64,000 bases of DNA from Clostridium aciditolerans (GCF_016316925.1 NZ_JAEEGB010000026.1:186001-250000); one strand, 5' to 3'. Shown: positions 52,879-62,731, counted from the stretch's first letter. Notes: generated from the sequence alone by a model not told the origin. Program-made: numbers and translations.

Positions 52879-54159
52879 ATGATAGATAACTTAAATAATA
52901 AAAGGAAGATCGCCCTTGACAGGGCAAAGGAGCTAAAAAGTAAAATAGAAGATTATATTAATGTAAAAGATACTATTCCAAGAGGAACTTCCCTATCACA
53001 GGAAGAAAAAATAATGAAAAAGAAGTTAAAAATACTTTCTCTCCTTAATGGTAACGAAGAAAACTGGAATGATTATAAATGGCAACTTAAAAATAGAATT
53101 TCTGATGTAAATCTATTGGCAAAAATTATTAAGCTAACGGATGAAGAAATAGATAACATCTCAAAAGTGGGGCAAAAATTCAGATGGGCTATTTCTCCAT
53201 ACTATGCTTCCTTAATAGATGACGATGATGAATTTAATCCTGTAAAACTACAATCTGTTCCTATACTACTAGAGTTAAGGGGCGATGGAGTTGCTGATCC
53301 TATGGCAGAAGAATATACTAATCCTTCTGGTGCTATTACCAGACGTTACCCTGACAGGCTAATTATTAACGTAACCAATGAATGCTTCTCATACTGTAGA
53401 CACTGCCAAAGGAGAAGAAACATTGGAATCAAGGATAGACATCAATCAAAAGCAGTATTAGAGCAATCTATTAAATATATTAAAGAAAACCCAGAAATCA
53501 GAGATGTATTAATCACAGGGGGAGATGCATTAACATTATCTGATAGTACTCTAGATTGGCTTCTAGGTGAACTACACTCAATTCCAACTGTAGAATATAT
53601 TAGAATAGGAACTAGAGTACTGGTAAATATGCCTCAAAGAATTACAGAAAATCTTCTAAATATATTAAAAAAGTACCCTCCTATTTATATTAATACTCAC
53701 TTTAACCATCCGTTAGAAATAACAAAGGAATCAAAAGCTGCTTGTGAAAAACTTGTTAACATAGGAGTACCTTTAGGTAATCAAGCGGTACTTTTAAATG
53801 GAATAAACAATGATAAATATGTAATGCGGCTTTTAAATCAAGAACTTCTAAAATGCAGGGTTAGACCTTATTATATATTCCATGCTAAACATGTATTAGG
53901 TACTACACATTTCAATACTTCTGTTGACGATGGTATTGAAATAATGGAATACTTAAGAGGATATACTTCAGGTATGGCGATACCTGCATATATTGTAAAT
54001 GCTCCAAATGGAAATGGAAAGACACCTATATTGCCGCAATATATTATTTCAAGAGGTAAAAATTATATAAAAATAAGAACTTGGGAAGGTAAAGTATTTG
54101 ATTATCCAAATCATCCCACCGAAGACTTACGAAATTTATTGGAGAGAAATGCTGACTAA
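52879..54159 (+). CDS. eam: glutamate 2,3-aminomutase (radical SAM, PLP)
   Basis: A 426-residue member of the KamA group. It has the radical SAM cluster CFSYCRHC (Cys169, 173, 176) and the PLP Lys381 in NAPNGNGKTP. The pair that separates glutamate from lysine 2,3-aminomutase is present: Lys337 (FHAKHV) and Asn374 (IVNAP), where lysine enzymes have two Asp. As characterised in C. difficile, this enzyme interconverts L-glutamate and beta-glutamate. It is flanked on both sides by ATP-grasp genes in a divergent and convergent layout, which may use the product. A GGGG site precedes the ATG. Confidence 0.9.
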   Translation: MIDNLNNKRKIALDRAKELKSKIEDYINVKDTIPRGTSLSQEEKIMKKKLKILSLLNGNEENWNDYKWQLKNRISDVNLLAKIIKLTDEEIDNISKVGQKFRWAISPYYASLIDDDDEFNPVKLQSVPILLELRGDGVADPMAEEYTNPSGAITRRYPDRLIINVTNECFSYCRHCQRRRNIGIKDRHQSKAVLEQSIKYIKENPEIRDVLITGGDALTLSDSTLDWLLGELHSIPTVEYIRIGTRVLVNMPQRITENLLNILKKYPPIYINTHFNHPLEITKESKAACEKLVNIGVPLGNQAVLLNGINNDKYVMRLLNQELLKCRVRPYYIFHAKHVLGTTHFNTSVDDGIEIMEYLRGYTSGMAIPAYIVNAPNGNGKTPILPQYIISRGKNYIKIRTWEGKVFDYPNHPTEDLRNLLERNAD

Positions 54160-54181
54160 AATTAAATTTTAGGTTAATTAC

Positions 54182-54217
54182 AAAACCCCTGGTACTTTAT
54201 GTGGTATCAGGGATTTT
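54182..54217. terminator. terminator between the aminomutase and ATP-grasp genes
   Basis: AAAACCCCTGGTAC pairs with GTATCAGGGATTTT, with T runs on both strands, serving both convergent genes. Confidence 0.8.
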
Positions 54218-54250
54218 ACTTAAACCTACTTCTATAGAGAAACTAACAAC

Positions 54251-55726
54251 CTAAAAACCACAAATATATTTTGCATATTCTAGAGGATTTTGAAATGCCT
54301 TTTTAATTGTATCTTTATCGTAAGATAAATACATAGAATCTTTTCCAGGCTTTGCATTGCATTCAATAAACCATATATTCCCTTTTTTATCTATAGCAAA
54401 ATCTATTCCTAATTCTCCATAGCTTCCGTATGCCTCTTCAATATATAAATAGCTTTTCATCAGCATCTTATTAACTTTTGTCTTCAAATCTGTAACCTGC
54501 TTTTCAGTGTAGTTATAATGTTTAATAAAGAAATCATCAAACATGTACACTCTAGAACCAGATTTAGTACTTGTTATTGGAGATCTTTTCTGCCCTAATC
54601 TTACTGGATGGGAATATACCCCCAATTCTCCACTGCCATCTCGCTGAACCGTTGCCCTCATGTCAATATTACGACCATCTAGTTCTATAACGTCTATTGC
54701 ACTTTGAAGAATTATTTTCTTTTTCCCAAATATAGTTTCAATTTTATCCACCAGCTCTTCTAGAGATTTTAATTTATATTCCACTAATGTTCCATGAAAG
54801 TAACTTAAATGATAGCTTTTGTCTCCTGATTTTATTACACGAATTACCTCTCTACCATTACTTCCACAACAACCTTTTATATAAATAGTTGATGATTTAT
54901 CGAAAATTTCTATTAGATTATATGGCTCTCTATATAAAGCTGTAAAAGGTATATAAGGCTTCATATCCTCATGTTGTATAAGATGCTTATAAACTTCCCA
55001 TTTGTCAAAATAGTGTGTAGCATTTAACTTTTTCAAATTTTTATTTAAATTCAGTTGCCTTCTGATATATTTTGACATAGCTCTTTGTTTCTTTAAAAAA
55101 CCTCCCCCTCTATCGTATAAAATTTCTGGCAAAGGGAATGCCTTTTGAGACCATACTTGTTTTTCCTCGTTATAATAAGTGCCATTTATCCTTTGATTGA
55201 TGAAATCTACATCATCTATTGAAAAGAAATATGGAATGAGGTTCGAATCTCTATTAGCTCTCCATAATTCAGTATATCTAAAGCTCGGAACTTGTTTAAT
55301 TAATTTTTTAATGGCAAATTTATTTACAAATACACCCATTACTGGACCTAAGCAGACTTTATTGTCTTTTATAACTAAATTAGTTATCATGCCTTGTGAT
55401 AACCCAAGTGCTTTAGCTATATTACTTGAAATCTCCACCGTATTATCTGTAATATTGGATTCACATTTAATATATTCTTCAGATGTATTCTCTGTAGTAT
55501 TGAATTCACACTCAATATATTCTTCAGTTGTATTATCCATAAAGCAATCATATGAGATTCTATCATTAGATTCATACCTAATGGTTTCTTCAGCCATGCC
55601 AACCTTTAACTTTGCAAATGGTTCCTTCAAACTATTACATATTTTCTCCGGTAGAGTTATTAACCTATCATCTTTTGAACTCCCATGAATGATTTCTATA
55701 ATAACTGATATGGACTTTTGGCTCAT
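54251..55726 (-). CDS. YheC/YheD-type ATP-grasp protein
   Basis: A 491-residue ATP-grasp protein like its two neighbours. The N-terminal part has KVCLGPVMGVFVN near 130 and is lengthened by an acidic repeat with NTTEEYIECE and NTSEEYIKCE near residues 65-90. ATP-grasp marks: IYIKGCCGSNGREVIRV near 275, NIDMRATVQRDGSGE near 360 and the metal-site ELGIDFAIDKKGNIWFIECNAKPG near 445-470. It lies 4 bp after the upstream ATP-grasp gene and shares its transcript. Confidence 0.88.
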   Translation of the reverse strand: MSQKSISVIIEIIHGSSKDDRLITLPEKICNSLKEPFAKLKVGMAEETIRYESNDRISYDCFMDNTTEEYIECEFNTTENTSEEYIKCESNITDNTVEISSNIAKALGLSQGMITNLVIKDNKVCLGPVMGVFVNKFAIKKLIKQVPSFRYTELWRANRDSNLIPYFFSIDDVDFINQRINGTYYNEEKQVWSQKAFPLPEILYDRGGGFLKKQRAMSKYIRRQLNLNKNLKKLNATHYFDKWEVYKHLIQHEDMKPYIPFTALYREPYNLIEIFDKSSTIYIKGCCGSNGREVIRVIKSGDKSYHLSYFHGTLVEYKLKSLEELVDKIETIFGKKKIILQSAIDVIELDGRNIDMRATVQRDGSGELGVYSHPVRLGQKRSPITSTKSGSRVYMFDDFFIKHYNYTEKQVTDLKTKVNKMLMKSYLYIEEAYGSYGELGIDFAIDKKGNIWFIECNAKPGKDSMYLSYDKDTIKKAFQNPLEYAKYICGF

Positions 55727-55730
55727 GCTC

Positions 55731-57080
55731 CTATTCTCCTCTCACCAAAAATTTAGCATACTGCAATACATTTAACCACTGTAGTTTTATAATTTTTGTG
55801 TCTCCAAGTCCTAGTTTTGGGTTTTTATCAGGTTGCGCATTGCCCTCTATAAACCATAATTTTCCATTGCCATCTAAAGCCATATCCATTCCTATTTCTC
55901 CAAATGGTCCATAGTCCTTTTCAATATAAGTTGCAATTTTTATTGTTACATTGACAATCTCATCATGGCTCGGAATATTTATATTTGGATTTTCCCTTTT
56001 TAAACTAGGATAAATATCTTTATAATTAGCATAACTTCCTCCATGATAATAGTTTGTAATTGTTGCATCTTTGCTAGTAATTCTACATATATTATATATT
56101 GCTCTCCACTTTCCACTTCCATCCTTATTAATCAGCACGCGCATATCCATGTTACGTCCTTCATGTTTTATTAGTCTGCATCCTTGCTGCACTATATAAT
56201 TTTTCATAGTTGTAAATTCATTAACAAACTCCTGTAATTGTTCGATATCTAATAGCTCATCTTTTAGCCCATTTGAGTGGAAATCAATCTTGTATTTCTC
56301 CCCTATTTGTTCTATAGATAATACTTGACGGCCCTTACTACCATAAGAGGCTTTTAAGAAAATAAATCCATATTCCTTTAACATATTAAGGATATCTTGA
56401 AAGCTTTTATATATAATTGTTTTTGGTAGATAACCAATGATTTTAGGATATTTTGATAGATACTTATAAACCTTCCATTTACTTAAGGCATCTCCTGAGT
56501 TTATTAGATGAATCCGTGGATGATGTCTAAACTGATTTTTTATATGACTTACTAAAAGTCTTTGATTAGTCTCAAACTTTGCAGCTCTATCGTATACTAC
56601 ATCTGGCATAGGAAGCCAACAATGCTTCCACACATTTAACCTTTTAATAAAAGTAAAACCTTTAATTTTATTTTCAACCCAATTTACATCCTCTATAGAA
56701 AAATAGTAAAGAAGACAATTTTCCTCTTCATTTGCTTGCATGGTTTTTTTACAATTTATTGGTGTATGCAATTTTTCTATTGATTTTAAATACCTAGTAT
56801 TAACAAACACTCCGACTACTGGGCCAAGGTATATATCATTACCCTTTCTCCAGATATTTAAATTTGCATTATTATAAAGTAACAATTCATTAAATATAGG
56901 CATTGTAAAATACATGTAACTGCCCTTAATATCCTTTGGTCTTATATATGAACATTTGTTAAGCTGGCCCACGTGAATGTTATATTTAACTTCTGTTGAG
57001 AGTTTTAAATCATCAAATATTTCTTTACTTATTAAACACACTTCTGCTTCTGCTTTTAACTTTTTTACCATTATTTTCAC
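55731..57080 (-). CDS. YheC/YheD-type ATP-grasp protein
   Basis: A 449-residue ATP-grasp protein, first of a two-gene operon. It has IYLGPVVGVFVN near 105, GFIFLKASYGSKGRQV near 240, NMDMRVLINKDGSGKWRAIYN near 315 and GEIGMDMALDGNGKLWFIEGNAQPD near 400-425. The GTG at 57080 has GGAGGG 6 nt upstream. All three cluster members keep the residues expected to bind ATP and metal. The acceptor and carboxylate are unknown. Confidence 0.88.
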   Translation of the reverse strand: MKIMVKKLKAEAEVCLISKEIFDDLKLSTEVKYNIHVGQLNKCSYIRPKDIKGSYMYFTMPIFNELLLYNNANLNIWRKGNDIYLGPVVGVFVNTRYLKSIEKLHTPINCKKTMQANEEENCLLYYFSIEDVNWVENKIKGFTFIKRLNVWKHCWLPMPDVVYDRAAKFETNQRLLVSHIKNQFRHHPRIHLINSGDALSKWKVYKYLSKYPKIIGYLPKTIIYKSFQDILNMLKEYGFIFLKASYGSKGRQVLSIEQIGEKYKIDFHSNGLKDELLDIEQLQEFVNEFTTMKNYIVQQGCRLIKHEGRNMDMRVLINKDGSGKWRAIYNICRITSKDATITNYYHGGSYANYKDIYPSLKRENPNINIPSHDEIVNVTIKIATYIEKDYGPFGEIGMDMALDGNGKLWFIEGNAQPDKNPKLGLGDTKIIKLQWLNVLQYAKFLVRGE

Positions 57081-57221
57081 ATTGTTCCCTCCAGTTTTAA
57101 ATTATATCTGGATTTGTGATATATATTTAGTTTTTCATTATTATATAATATTCTATAAATTTCCTTATGTTACAACCGCTTCAATTCAAAAAATAATAGC
57201 TAAAAGCATTTAGAAATAATT

Positions 57222-57263
57222 ATCCCTGGATAAAACAAAATTGTCATTGTTTTATCCAGGGAT
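57222..57263 (-). terminator. terminator of the HTH-DUF4180 operon
   Basis: A perfect 17-bp stem ATCCCTGGATAAAACAA with its complement. It sits directly after the DUF4180 gene. Confidence 0.9.
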
Positions 57264-57271
57264 TTAATATC

Positions 57272-57637
57272 CTAATCAATACTCAATTTTTCTATTGCTT
57301 GCTCCATTGTTGAAAGAAAGAATATATTCTTTCCTTTATTGCTCTCATAAATAAAATCTTTTAAACTTTTACTTTTATAAATCGAAAAGTCTCCCAAAAT
57401 AGCAATTTTCATATAATAGTTAATGAATTTTTGCAAAACTTCTCCCGCAATACGAGTACTTAATTCAAAAAAGTCTTCAGTAATAGCATCTTTATTTAAA
57501 ATAACTCTATCACAACCAGTTTCATACCTGACAGTTGCTATAAAATCAACTGCACTTTGAACATCAGTAATAATGACTTTTTCACTTTCTACATGTGCAA
57601 TTTCCATACCATTTACTTTTACAATATTTGTTTTCAT
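57272..57637 (-). CDS. DUF4180 domain protein
   Basis: A 121-residue protein with the DUF4180 features: SAVDFIATVRYETGCDRVILNKDAITEDFFELSTRIAGEVLQKFINY (residues about 28-75) and KSLKDFIYESNKGKNIFFLSTMEQAIEKL. Often found next to HTH regulators in Firmicutes. Its biochemical role is unknown. It follows the HTH gene by 56 bp and ends in a strong terminator. Confidence 0.88.
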   Translation of the reverse strand: MKTNIVKVNGMEIAHVESEKVIITDVQSAVDFIATVRYETGCDRVILNKDAITEDFFELSTRIAGEVLQKFINYYMKIAILGDFSIYKSKSLKDFIYESNKGKNIFFLSTMEQAIEKLSID

Positions 57638-57693
57638 TTTATTTTATCCTTTCTAAACATATATGAATTTTTACTTCAATAATTATCGTTTCT

Positions 57694-58182
57694 TTATAAA
57701 TTATTTGTTTCTACGAGAATTGAAATTGTACTTAACATGTTTTCAATAAATTTCAAACTTCCCCACAGCATTATTCTCAATCTTTTCTCTTCTTTGTTAT
57801 GTTTCATATTAATAGTTGATTTTTTCATTTCTGAATCTTTACAATTCATAACTGCTAAAAGCATGTTAGATATTCGCATATACTCGTCCATGTCTATTTC
57901 ATTTATATCTACAACGGTAGATACATTTATTTTTGATTCTACAATTTCAACATTTTCACTTATAGTTGAAAAACTAACACCTTGCTCTTTATTTATTTTT
58001 TTAGCATCAAATTTCTCATCGTTTTTTTCAAGGAAAAGGCTTAAATCATGTCCTGATATTCTCCATTGCTTTCCAACCTTATTTGCTATAAGTCTTCCCT
58101 CTGTTATAAACTTTCTAATTGTTTTGTGATGCATTCCTAACATTTCTGCAACTTGATCTATTGTATAAAATTTGTTTTCCAT
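57694..58182 (-). CDS. excisionase-like HTH protein
   Basis: A 162-residue DNA-binding protein with an N-terminal MerR/excisionase HTH (YTIDQVAEMLGMHHKTIRKFITEGRLIANKVGKQWRISGHDL, residues about 6-48), followed by a helical region of unknown type. Probably a local regulator of itself and the DUF4180 gene. A palindrome overlaps its promoter. Confidence 0.87.
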   Translation of the reverse strand: MENKFYTIDQVAEMLGMHHKTIRKFITEGRLIANKVGKQWRISGHDLSLFLEKNDEKFDAKKINKEQGVSFSTISENVEIVESKINVSTVVDINEIDMDEYMRISNMLLAVMNCKDSEMKKSTINMKHNKEEKRLRIMLWGSLKFIENMLSTISILVETNNL

Positions 58183-58212
58183 TACTAATCTCCCATTTTT
58201 TATTTTGATATA

Positions 58213-58246
58213 TGCTAATCATAGCAACACATTTTGCCCTTGTCAA
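58213..58246 (-). promoter_or_regulatory. promoter and operator of the HTH gene
   Basis: TTGACA (58246-58241) and TATGAT (58223-58218) on the minus strand, 17 bp apart. TGCTA/TAGCA forms an inverted repeat at 58213-58226 over the -10, which fits autoregulation. Confidence 0.65.
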
Positions 58247-58364
58247 TAATTTATTGTATTTTATTATACTTTGTTGCTATTTATTGTACTTATTCAACTT
58301 GATTTTGTATTTTTCACATTATATTTTAGGATAATAAAGCTATATTTATTTTAGGGTAATTTTA

Positions 58365-58418
58365 AAAACAAAAGAAGCAATCAAAGTGAATCAACATCAC
58401 TCTAATTGCCCCTTTAAA
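58365..58418 (-). terminator. terminator of the oligopeptide transport operon
   Basis: GCAAT and AAAGTGA pair with TCACTCT and ATTGC around a seven-base loop, followed by TTCTTTTGTTTTTA on the minus strand. The interval 58247-58364 holds no gene. Confidence 0.65.
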
Positions 58419-58493
58419 CGATTATCTCTTTTATATCTTATTTTCTTTTACCCAGAGATTTCCGAAGATACTTGCACCTAAGGATACTGCTTT

Positions 58494-58670
58494 TTAATTT
58501 AGCCAAACCTTGGTAATAAATAAAACAACAGCTGTCAGTATAACAAGTGCTACTATAAAAATAGGAACAAAAACTTGGAATATAGCAATAATCATTGCAG
58601 CTATATCTTTAAATTCAAATTTAGATGTTCTGTACAATTGCTTTTCATTATTATTTTCATTATTCTCCAT
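58494..58670 (-). CDS. small single-pass membrane protein (58 aa)
   Basis: 58 residues beginning MENNENNNEKQLYRTSKFEF. The second half is a long hydrophobic stretch (IAAMIIAIFQVFVPIFIVAL) ending in FITKVWLN. AAGGAG lies 11 nt before ATG 58670. It starts 16 bp after the stop of oppF and is the last gene of the operon. Too short for most gene calling; the coding character is clear. Role unknown. Confidence 0.7.
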   Translation of the reverse strand: MENNENNNEKQLYRTSKFEFKDIAAMIIAIFQVFVPIFIVALVILTAVVLFITKVWLN

Positions 58671-58686
58671 AAAGACAATTCTCCTT

Positions 58687-59652
58687 TTATACTAGGTGGC
58701 AGGCTACAAAATGACCGCTGCCTGCATCTTTATACTGCGGTACTTCATTCGTGCATCGCTCCTTAGCATAAGGGCATCTTGTATGAAATTTACATCCTGC
58801 AGGCGGTTTAGCTGGGCTAGGTATATCCCCTTTAAGGATGATTCTATTTCTTTTTAATGTAGGGTCTGGTACTGGTACTGCAGATAATAAAGCTTTTGTA
58901 TATGGATGAAGTGGATTCTTAAAAAGTTCTTCTTTTTCTGCAAGTTCTACCAAGGAACCAAGATACATAACCCCTATTCTATGGCTTATATGTTGGACAA
59001 CACTTAAATCGTGAGATATAAATAAATAGGAAAAACCTCTTTTTTGCTGCAAATCTGTAAGAAGATTTATTATTTGTGCTTGTATTGACACGTCAAGAGC
59101 TGATACTGGTTCATCTGCTACAATAAACTCAGGATTAAAAATAAGAGACCTGGCAATTCCTATTCTCTGTCTTTGCCCCCCAGAAAATTCATGAGGATAT
59201 CTTTTCATATGATAGGATGCTAATCCACATATCTCTAGAGTTTCTAATACCCTATCCTTTACATCTGCTTTAGAACAAAGTTCATGGTCTAATAGAGCTT
59301 CTCCTACAATTTCCCCTACAGTCATTCTAGGATTTAATGAACTATAGGGATCTTGAAATATTATTTGCATTTTAGTTCTTAGTTTTCTCATTTCATTTTT
59401 ATTTAATTTATATATATCTCTGTCATTAAAGAATACATTTCCATTAGTCTTTTCTATTAATCTTAATAAAGTTCTTCCTGTAGTAGATTTTCCACAGCCT
59501 GATTCTCCAACAAGCCCTAAGGTTTCCCCCACCTTAACTTCAAAGGACACATCATCTACCGCTTTAACATGACCAACTACCCTTTGGAATACACCTCCTG
59601 TTATAGGAAAGTATTTTTTAAGATGTTCAACTTTTACCATTGTTTTTTCCAT
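58687..59652 (-). CDS. oppF: oligopeptide ABC transporter ATP-binding protein OppF
   Basis: A 321-residue ABC ATPase with Walker [10 protein letters not shown], signature [15 protein letters not shown], Walker [13 protein letters not shown] and the OppF C-terminal domain with CPYAKERC (residues about 285-315, an iron-sulfur type cysteine motif). It pairs with OppD to drive peptide uptake through OppB-OppC. It follows oppD by 0 bp. Confidence 0.95.
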   Translation of the reverse strand: MEKTMVKVEHLKKYFPITGGVFQRVVGHVKAVDDVSFEVKVGETLGLVGESGCGKSTTGRTLLRLIEKTNGNVFFNDRDIYKLNKNEMRKLRTKMQIIFQDPYSSLNPRMTVGEIVGEALLDHELCSKADVKDRVLETLEICGLASYHMKRYPHEFSGGQRQRIGIARSLIFNPEFIVADEPVSALDVSIQAQIINLLTDLQQKRGFSYLFISHDLSVVQHISHRIGVMYLGSLVELAEKEELFKNPLHPYTKALLSAVPVPDPTLKRNRIILKGDIPSPAKPPAGCKFHTRCPYAKERCTNEVPQYKDAGSGHFVACHLV

Positions 59653-60630
59653 TTATTCACCCTCCTTACAATTCCAACATGCAATCTTATGTCCAGGTTT
59701 TACTTCTATAAGTGTAGGTGAAACTTGTCTACATTTATCAGTAGCTTTACTACATCTTGGATTAAAATAACATCCAGTTGGCATACCTAAAGGGTTCGGT
59801 ACTTGACCAGGTATAGAATATAATCTATTTGTTTCTTTATTTATAATAGGCTTTGATTGAAGAAGTCCAATAGTATATGGATGCATTGGGCTTTTAAATA
59901 GCTCTAATACAGGTGCTTCTTCTACAATTTTCCCTGCATACATAACCACTACATAATCTGCCATTTCAGCTACTACTCCAAGGTCATGGGTAATAAGCAT
60001 TATAGATGTATTTAACTTTTCTTTAAGATCTCTCATAAGATCAAGTATTTGTGCTTGAATAGTAACATCCAATGCAGTAGTAGGCTCATCAGCTATGAGT
60101 AATTTTGGATTGCAAGAAACCGCCATAGCTATCATAACTCTTTGTCTCATTCCACCACTTAGCTCATGGGGATAGGCATCTACTATTTCATCTGCTCTCG
60201 GTATTCCTACTAACTTAAGAGCCTCAATAGCTTCTTTTCTAGCTTCTTTTTCGCCTACATTTCTATGAAGCATTATAGCTTCGCCTATTTGCTCACCTGC
60301 AGTGAAAACAGGGTTTAAGGAGGTCATTGGTTCTTGGAATATTACGGATATTTGATTGCCTCTCATTTTCATCATTTCCGCATCTGTATATTTTAAAATA
60401 TCTTTTCCTTCAAAAATAATTTCTCCACCTACAATTTTTCCTGGAGGATTAGGAATCAACCTCATAATTGACATTGATGTAATACTTTTACCACATCCAG
60501 ATTCACCGACTACAGCTAAAGTTTCCCCTTCTTTTATTTTAAAACTAATATCATCTACAGATTTTATTAATCCATCCTCAGTATCAAAATAAGTTTTCAA
60601 ATTTTTAACTTCCAATAAGTCTTTTGCCAC
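59653..60630 (-). CDS. oppD: oligopeptide ABC transporter ATP-binding protein OppD
   Basis: 325 residues from the GTG at 60630, with GGAGG 8 nt upstream; the GTG at 60639 overlaps that site. Walker [10 protein letters not shown], signature LSGGMRQRVMIAMA, Walker B LLIADEPTTALD and the C-terminal CYFNPRCSKATDKC cysteines are present. Together with OppF it energises the transporter. Confidence 0.95.
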   Translation of the reverse strand: MAKDLLEVKNLKTYFDTEDGLIKSVDDISFKIKEGETLAVVGESGCGKSITSMSIMRLIPNPPGKIVGGEIIFEGKDILKYTDAEMMKMRGNQISVIFQEPMTSLNPVFTAGEQIGEAIMLHRNVGEKEARKEAIEALKLVGIPRADEIVDAYPHELSGGMRQRVMIAMAVSCNPKLLIADEPTTALDVTIQAQILDLMRDLKEKLNTSIMLITHDLGVVAEMADYVVVMYAGKIVEEAPVLELFKSPMHPYTIGLLQSKPIINKETNRLYSIPGQVPNPLGMPTGCYFNPRCSKATDKCRQVSPTLIEVKPGHKIACWNCKEGE

Positions 60631-60642
60631 TTTGAACACCTC

Positions 60643-61560
60643 CTACTTCTTTAGCTTTGGATCTATAGCATCCCTTAAGCCGTCTCCCAAAAGGTTTATT
60701 GCAATAACAGTTAAAAGTATACACACTCCAGGAGGAATCCAGTTCCATGGCTCAAATTGAAGTGTATACATGTTTTGAACTGATTGAATTAGAGTTCCCC
60801 AAGATGGTGTAGGCGGTGTTACTCCAAGCCCTAAAAAACTTAAGGTAGATTCTGTAAGAATGGCTCCTCCTATGCCTAAAGTAGCTGTAACTATAATAGA
60901 AGCAAAGGTGTTTGGCAGTAAATGTCTAAATATTCTTCTTCTATTTTTTAATCCTAGTGCTTCTGCTGCCTGCATAAATTCTTGCTCCCTTAAGGATAGA
61001 ATTTGTCCTCTAACTAAACGGCAGAGTCCCGGCCAACTTAAAACACCTATAATAAACATAACTACAAACATTTTATTTTCAGGTCTTACCTTTAAATCTA
61101 ACATAAGTGCTCCAAGAGCCATTAATATAGGTAAATAAGGAACACATAAAAATATATCAACTATTCTCATTATTATAGAATCCACTAGTCCTCCATAAAA
61201 ACCTGCTATTGCTCCTAGAATACTTCCTAAGACTATTTCAACTATTACTGCAAAAATCCCAACAGCAAGAGAGATTCTCCCTGCATACATAAGCCTTGTA
61301 AAGGTATCCCTTCCAACTTCGTCTGTGCCAAGCCAATGATGTATTGAAGGAGCTGTAGATATATTAGTTAAATCTACAGAATCCATTTTATAAGGTGATA
61401 TATAAGGTCCTACTTCAGCAAATAATATCATAAATATCAATATACCTAATCCTATGATTGCCAGCTTATTTTTCTTTAATCTATTCCAAATAACTCTCCC
61501 CGGGCTTAATATTTTTTCTTCTTTAAGTTTGCCTGTATCAATTTTAACTTTAACTTCCAT
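60643..61560 (-). CDS. oppC: oligopeptide ABC transporter permease OppC
   Basis: A 305-residue BPD_transp_1 permease with six membrane helices. The EAA-type loop is EAALGLKNRRRIFRHLLPN near residue 200. The N-terminal cytoplasmic part of about 30 residues precedes the first helix. It lies 12 bp after oppB and 3 bp before oppD and contacts both ATPases. Confidence 0.95.
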   Translation of the reverse strand: MEVKVKIDTGKLKEEKILSPGRVIWNRLKKNKLAIIGLGILIFMILFAEVGPYISPYKMDSVDLTNISTAPSIHHWLGTDEVGRDTFTRLMYAGRISLAVGIFAVIVEIVLGSILGAIAGFYGGLVDSIIMRIVDIFLCVPYLPILMALGALMLDLKVRPENKMFVVMFIIGVLSWPGLCRLVRGQILSLREQEFMQAAEALGLKNRRRIFRHLLPNTFASIIVTATLGIGGAILTESTLSFLGLGVTPPTPSWGTLIQSVQNMYTLQFEPWNWIPPGVCILLTVIAINLLGDGLRDAIDPKLKK

Positions 61561-61571
61561 GACACACCCTC

Positions 61572-62531
61572 CTACTTTAACCTAATTCTTGGATCAACTA
61601 CTGCATATGCTACATCCGCAATCAAGTTTCCAAGTAGGGTTAAAATTGCAAGCAACATAGTAATTGCCATAAGTAAGGGATAATCTCTACCATTTGTAGC
61701 TATAACCTGTACAGGACCTATTCCTGGCCAGCTAAATATCTGCTCTGTAACTATAGCTCCTGAAAAAAGTCCAGGTATCCAAAATCCTAAAAGAGTTATT
61801 ACAGGAATCAGAGCATTCTTCAGGGCATGTCTATATATTACAACCTTTTCCCTTAGTCCCTTTGCTCTAGCAGTTCTAATATAATCTTGTCTTATAACTT
61901 CTAACATACTAGAACGCATATATCTCATTATACCTGCTACGCTGCTAAAAGTTAGCACCACAAAAGGTAAAAACATGTGATACATACAATCTAAAAATTT
62001 TGGTATCCCAGTAGCTGTGCTTCCAGGTGAATACATGCCTGATACTGGAAAGATGATTGAATCTACTGCAAACCATTTAATTAATAATAATCCAAAGAAA
62101 AAGGTTGGTATAGATGTACCTATAAGAGCAAATATAGTAAAAAATGAATCAAAGAAGGAATATTGTTTTGTTGCAGATATGACTCCTATTGGAATAGCGA
62201 TTAATATACTGGCTATTGAAGAAGCTAATGCTAAATAAAAAGAATTCCATATAAAATTATTCATAACTTTTGATACAGGCTGTTTATAAAAATAAGATTC
62301 ACCTAAGTCCCCGTGAATTACTCCTTTTACCCAATAACCGTATTGCACAATTTTAGGCTGATCTAAATGCATTTTATGTCTAAGCTCTGCTCTTTGCTCA
62401 GCAGTAGCATGTGGATTAATTGAAGTTACTGCATCTCCAGGAGCCATTGCAAGTACGAAAAATACGAGCAAGGATATCCCTATAAGCACTGGTATCATTT
62501 GAAGCAATCTTCTAATTATATATTGTCTCAT
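61572..62531 (-). CDS. oppB: oligopeptide ABC transporter permease OppB
   Basis: 319 residues from MRQYIIRRLLQMIPV, with GAGGGGG upstream; the ATG at 62546 lies before that site. Six helices; the EAA loop is RTARAKGLREKVVIYRHALKNAL near residue 215. It forms the channel with OppC. Confidence 0.95.
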   Translation of the reverse strand: MRQYIIRRLLQMIPVLIGISLLVFFVLAMAPGDAVTSINPHATAEQRAELRHKMHLDQPKIVQYGYWVKGVIHGDLGESYFYKQPVSKVMNNFIWNSFYLALASSIASILIAIPIGVISATKQYSFFDSFFTIFALIGTSIPTFFFGLLLIKWFAVDSIIFPVSGMYSPGSTATGIPKFLDCMYHMFLPFVVLTFSSVAGIMRYMRSSMLEVIRQDYIRTARAKGLREKVVIYRHALKNALIPVITLLGFWIPGLFSGAIVTEQIFSWPGIGPVQVIATNGRDYPLLMAITMLLAILTLLGNLIADVAYAVVDPRIRLK

Positions 62532-62640
62532 CTTTTTCCCCCTCATTTTATATTTTCACTTAGGCATATGAAAAGAAATAGGCGAGAATACTGGTCTATT
62601 ATTTATTTGATTATGCCTTAACGGTTGTATATAACAATAG

Positions 62641-62720
62641 ATAACCTCAGACTAAAAATCAGGTTATCCTAAGTTTCGAAATTTTTAGTTATGCTCAGAA
62701 ATTTTCTGAGCATAACTAAA
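62641..62720 (-). terminator. two intergenic hairpins between oppA and oppB
   Basis: ATAACCT/AGGTTAT (62641-62667) and a perfect 18-bp stem TTTAGTTATGCTCAGAAA with complement (62684-62720) lie downstream of oppA. They would stop most transcripts there, so oppA could be made in excess over the membrane parts. Confidence 0.75.
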
Positions 62721-62731
62721 TTATTCAAAAA

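Noticed and set aside
52879-54159. Naming the aminomutase KamA (lysine 2,3-aminomutase)
   Set aside because: The two Asp residues that bind the lysine side chain are Lys337 and Asn374 here, as in glutamate 2,3-aminomutase.
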